A stretch of DNA of 49,245 nucleotides from positions 51,620 to 100,864 of the forward strand of contig DHNP01000039.1 of NCBI GenBank assembly GCA_002409585.1. The letters are read 5' to 3'. The DNA comes from Ruminococcaceae bacterium UBA5413. GTDB lineage: Bacteria; Bacillota; Clostridia; Oscillospirales; Acutalibacteraceae. Positions 48,857 to 49,245 of this stretch are shown one piece after another; the first letter of the stretch is position 1; each line of letters opens with the position of its first letter. Below the pieces are notes generated by a model. The model was not told the origin of the DNA. It was given only the letters and a program-made list of their open reading frames with translations, and did not search any database. A program made the translations under genes and the position numbers.

Positions 48857-49245
48857 TTACCTCCGCTTTTTCCAAGTTACAACGGAACCGGTAAGGATGC
48901 TGAGCGCGGCGGCGGCAAGCAGCACGGAAGCATCTATGGGGCTGCCGGTTTTGGGAAGCTTTGCATATTGGTTTTTTACCGCCGTTGCCGTTGCTGTTTT
49001 GTTCAATGAAAAATTGCCTGAGGGCGAGCCGCCGCCCGTGGACACAGTGCCCGAAGGCTGATTGTTTGAGGACGAGCCGCTGTCCGTGGACGGTGAACTT
49101 GAGGACTGCTTGCTTGAGGACGAGCCGCCGCCCGTGGACGGTGAGCTTGAGGACTGCTTGCTTGAGGACGAGCCGCTGTCCGTGGACGGTGAACTTGAGG
49201 ACTGCTTGCTTGAGGACGAGCCGCCGCCCGTGGACGGTGAACTTG
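48857..49245 (-). CDS. LPXTG-anchored Ser-rich repeat surface protein (C-terminal part; cut by window edge)
   Basis: The reading frame is open from 48857 through the right edge, giving about 129 C-terminal residues. The end is a complete cell-wall sorting signal: LPKTGS, a hydrophobic stretch (ASVLLAAAALSILTGSVV) and the basic tail KKRR. Before it lies a Ser/Thr/Gly-rich wall-spanning stalk made of 16-residue repeats (see 49023-49245). The N-terminal functional part is outside the window. With the sortase 89 bases downstream on the same strand, the pair looks like a dedicated anchoring unit. A GTG at 49045 in this frame is not a plausible start because the repeat continues upstream. Confidence 0.88.
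   Translation of the reverse strand, partial: SSPSTGGGSSSSKQSSSSPSTDSGSSSSKQSSSSPSTGGGSSSSKQSSSSPSTDSGSSSNNQPSGTVSTGGGSPSGNFSLNKTATATAVKNQYAKLPKTGSPIDASVLLAAAALSILTGSVVTWKKRR
49023..49245. repeat. 48-bp tandem repeat coding for a 16-residue unit, two alternating versions
   Basis: Units at 49071-49118, 49119-49166 and 49167-49214, a cut unit at 49215-49245, and a diverged unit at 49023-49070. On the minus strand each codes for SSSKQSSSSPST plus GGGS or DSGS. Versions alternate: DSG, GGG, DSG, GGG, so the true period may be 96 bp. Bases within each version are nearly identical. Confidence 0.9.

Noticed and set aside
49023..49245. CRISPR array
   Set aside because: The 48-bp units are contiguous without spacers and code for a Ser-rich stalk in frame with an LPKTG anchor.

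Overview
The window reads as a chromosomal segment of an anaerobic, spore-forming, Gram-positive bacterium of the class Clostridia, probably in or near the Oscillospiraceae/Ruminococcaceae. The family level is inferred from protein character, not from a search. The evidence is a YpeB-type spore-cortex protein and a CotF-type coat protein, a rubredoxin/diiron-flavoprotein pair and a small 2[4Fe-4S] ferredoxin, an LPXTG surface protein with its own sortase, a CIRCE heat-shock operator, TTGACA/TATAAT promoters, strong AGGAGG ribosome sites, and several TTG starts. I count 44 protein genes, one of them cut by the right edge, plus the first 19 bases of a tRNA gene cut by the left edge.

Layout. 1-5.4 kb: tRNA start (minus strand), a promoter with a perfect 24-bp palindrome, tcdA (tRNA t6A dehydratase), a methionine gamma-lyase-type PLP enzyme, and metN-metI-metQ (D/L-methionine ABC importer). 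5.4-9.5 kb (minus strand): a CLC transporter of fluoride type and a P-type Ca2+-ATPase. 9.6-12.1 kb: a PAP2 phosphatase, a small unknown protein, rubredoxin and FprA. 12.3-14.8 kb: feoA-feoB and a Cys-rich FeoB partner (iron import) under an operator-like palindrome. 15.1-27.2 kb: rpoB-rpoC, then rpsL-rpsG-fusA-tuf with its own promoter inside the end of rpoC. 27.3-31.3 kb: sporulation and signalling genes (ypeB, an EAL phosphodiesterase, a CotF-type protein, ireB, one unknown). 31.4-36.5 kb: a housekeeping cluster like the Bacillus yaaO-holB-yaaT-yabB-yabC block, without tmk and with a ferredoxin gene inserted. 36.6-42.3 kb: murD, two M42 aminopeptidases, a GNAT protein and an YnbB-type PLP enzyme, closely packed. 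42.4-48.1 kb: bacteriohemerythrin, phasin-like protein plus ABC1/UbiB kinase, a four-helix membrane protein, CIRCE-controlled htpG, GNAT acetyltransferase. 48.1-49.2 kb (minus strand): sortase and its likely substrate, a Ser-rich repeat protein with an LPKTG anchor.

How the genes work together. The gamma-lyase and MetNIQ form a methionine uptake/use unit. Rubredoxin and FprA form an electron chain that reduces O2 or NO to protect an anaerobe; hemerythrin may add O2 binding. FeoA/FeoB/Cys-rich protein import ferrous iron. rpoBC and the str operon supply transcription and translation. Most of the region is ordinary core genome. I found no prophage, insertion sequence, CRISPR array or obvious defence system. 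The more interesting signals are regulatory (the 231-254 palindrome, the TTGTGAAT boxes, the feo operator, CIRCE at htpG), contextual (missing tmk, ferredoxin beside RicT, rpoB detached from rplJL), and the two-type alternating repeat in the LPXTG protein.
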